DNA of 64,000 bases from positions 507,103-571,102 of the forward strand of contig NZ_AOLK01000011.1 of assembly GCF_000336755.1 (NCBI RefSeq), read 5' to 3'. How positions within the stretch are numbered: position 1 is the stretch's first letter; each line of letters begins with the position of its first letter. Shown piece after piece: positions 63,164 to 64,000 of the stretch. The position numbers and the translations under genes were made by a program. The DNA comes from Haloferax elongans ATCC BAA-1513. GTDB taxonomy: Archaea > Halobacteriota > Halobacteria > Halobacteriales > Haloferacaceae. Under the pieces are notes generated by a model. That model did not search any database. It saw only the letters and a program-made list of their open reading frames with translations, and was not told the DNA's origin.

Positions 63164-63373
63164 TCAACTTGTCTGTCTGGTGGGCCGCTTCTTGTATCGG
63201 TAATCGACGTATAAACGGAGGAACCCAAGAGGAGTAATCAAGAAGAATATGTAGGTGTTCGTCGCAGTAATCTCAACCACGCTAACGTGGTCTAGCGTAG
63301 CTAATACAACGACTGCGGCGAGAATACTGTCGACCACTCGTCCTGGGCGTGTTTCAGAGAGGACAGTAGCCAT
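63164..63373 (-). CDS. Small two-helix membrane protein
   Basis: 69 residues from the ATG at 63373. Two hydrophobic segments (ILAAVVVLATLDHVSVV and TYIFFLITPLGFLRLYV) and a basic C-terminus (DYRYKKRPTRQTS). No known family. It lies between the two copies of the TGTCTAGTTAA repeat, on the strand opposite to the toxin genes. Confidence 0.45.
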   Translation of the reverse strand: MATVLSETRPGRVVDSILAAVVVLATLDHVSVVEITATNTYIFFLITPLGFLRLYVDYRYKKRPTRQTS

Positions 63374-63423
63374 ATATTCAGGTGCAGTCTAAGAGCACTA
63401 AAAGTGACATTGTCTAGTTAACT

Positions 63424-63540
63424 ACCAACTCGCGAAACTGCTTGTCGGGAGTGGTGCGGGCCTAACGAAAGAAATCAATTCAGATACAATCGGTTTCGAC
63501 ACAGACAGCGTCGTTGTTCGACAGCTAGTAACCAAATTGG
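63424..63540 (+). pseudogene. Chimeric remnant: ankyrin fragment fused to a copy of the 51-residue gene
   Basis: 63424-63460 translates to YQLAKLLVGSGAGL, a near copy of NYELAKLLVESDADL of the second ankyrin protein (62550-62593). It continues in frame into KEINSDTIGFDTDSVVVR, the repeated part of the small gene (53-bp copy 63471-63523). So the end of an immunity gene and the start of the next gene were joined by a deletion in a duplicated copy. Confidence 0.75.
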
Positions 63541-63570
63541 ACGCAACGAGTGTGGTCGAACACTCCCTCC

Positions 63571-64000
63571 TCAGTTGCTGTCCGAAGCGAACTGAATCTC
63601 TTCGTAGCGACTGGTTTCTATCGAACCGCCCTCCGCAAATTCTGTCTTCGCGATAATCGTAACTGGAAACTCAGGCCGTGACTCGAACGAAAGAGTCCCC
63701 GCGAGCCCACTCTGTTCAGTCCACTGTTGCTGCCACTGGTCGACAAAATCGTCGATGACGAGATGGACCGTCGTTTGCTTCGTTCCCGAGACATGGTATC
63801 CCCCAAAGTCTACTCGTGGGGACACCAACAGCTCCACAGTTTCGTTCTTCTCGACGAGGTCCAGGATGAACACCGTCTGCGTGATACCAGATGGAACTCC
63901 GTTCCAGATGGTACTCGACCGCACGTGGTGGTGGGTCGTTTTCTCAGCCTCGCGTTCGCCAACCACCCCTGAACAACCCGCGACAGCTATCGGGGTGGAT
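63571..64000 (-). CDS. Predicted lipoprotein of unknown function (5' end outside the window)
   Basis: The frame is open from 63571 to the window edge. Upstream of the first listed start it reads STPIAVAGCSGVVGEREAEK, giving a lipobox VAGC at about 63978, so the real start lies beyond 64000. The mature part has HHHV, a central VTIIAKTEF strand and an acidic end, and no domain I recognise. Confidence 0.7.
   Translation of the reverse strand, partial: STPIAVAGCSGVVGEREAEKTTHHHVRSSTIWNGVPSGITQTVFILDLVEKNETVELLVSPRVDFGGYHVSGTKQTTVHLVIDDFVDQWQQQWTEQSGLAGTLSFESRPEFPVTIIAKTEFAEGGSIETSRYEEIQFASDSN

Noticed and set aside
1-64000. CRISPR array
   Set aside because: No series of regularly spaced repeats of 25-40 bp was seen; the repeats present are pairs only.

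Overview
The window is GC-rich chromosomal DNA from a haloarchaeon, most likely Haloferax or a close relative. The evidence is acidic proteins, leaderless genes with TATA-like boxes about 26 nt upstream, Tat/lipobox signal peptides, PGF-CTERM tails, and the runs ncsA-ftsZ2-cdrS-cdrL-tRNA-Tyr and minD2 plus partner, which as I recall match Haloferax volcanii. No database was searched.

Layout. 0-8 kb: a sugar ABC importer (two permeases, Tat-lipoprotein binding protein, divergent ATPase), an intracellular GH15 glucoamylase and a TrmB-type sugar regulator, together a malto-oligosaccharide uptake and use locus. 8-24 kb: mostly single housekeeping genes: a UbiA/lycopene-cyclase-domain fusion, a chemotaxis transducer, FMN reductase, Rio2, Nudix, VOC protein, lipoate ligase, peroxiredoxin, endonuclease IV, a Tat-exported EEP phosphatase/nuclease, a methyltransferase and an MFS transporter. 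An AT-rich two-gene insert lies at 14.1-15.7 kb. 24-27.5 kb: tRNA thiolation (ncsA) and the cell-division locus ftsZ2-cdrS-cdrL, with a repeated GTAAGAC operator-like motif. 27.7-36 kb: an M24 protein and a compact cobinamide-salvage operon (HAD, cbiB, cobS, cobY, cobT, cobD, cbiZ) followed by a CobD paralogue that has lost its PLP lysine. 36-45 kb: minD2 and partner, a candidate structured RNA, UbiA, a 7TM histidine kinase, a PrimPol-like protein with a damaged active site, Spo0M, a PGF-CTERM lipoprotein, and gdhB preceded by a 47-aa zinc ribbon. 45-48 kb: a large Bat-type regulator.

48.5-52.9 kb is an accessory island bounded by a perfect 32-bp direct repeat. The right copy is the 3' end of the last gene of a type IV pilus-like operon and the left copy is an orphan duplicate. 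The island carries a Tat lipoprotein, AT-rich genes of unknown function and a truncated ArdC-type plasmid gene, but no integrase. 52.8-60.1 kb is a seven-gene, fully overlapping pilus operon (pilB, pilC and five pilin-like proteins).

60.4-63.5 kb holds the most striking system: an archaeal polymorphic toxin. A DUF4157 (eCIS-associated) carrier domain is joined to an AT-rich GH-E-type HNH nuclease tip. A single-base frameshift upstream of DUF4157 breaks the gene. Two tandem ankyrin-repeat genes, the first overlapping the toxin stop by 4 bp, look like its immunity proteins, and scrambled copies of the immunity region lie downstream. Three proteins in the window (CobD2, the M24 protein and the PrimPol-like protein) keep their family fold but lack key active-site residues.
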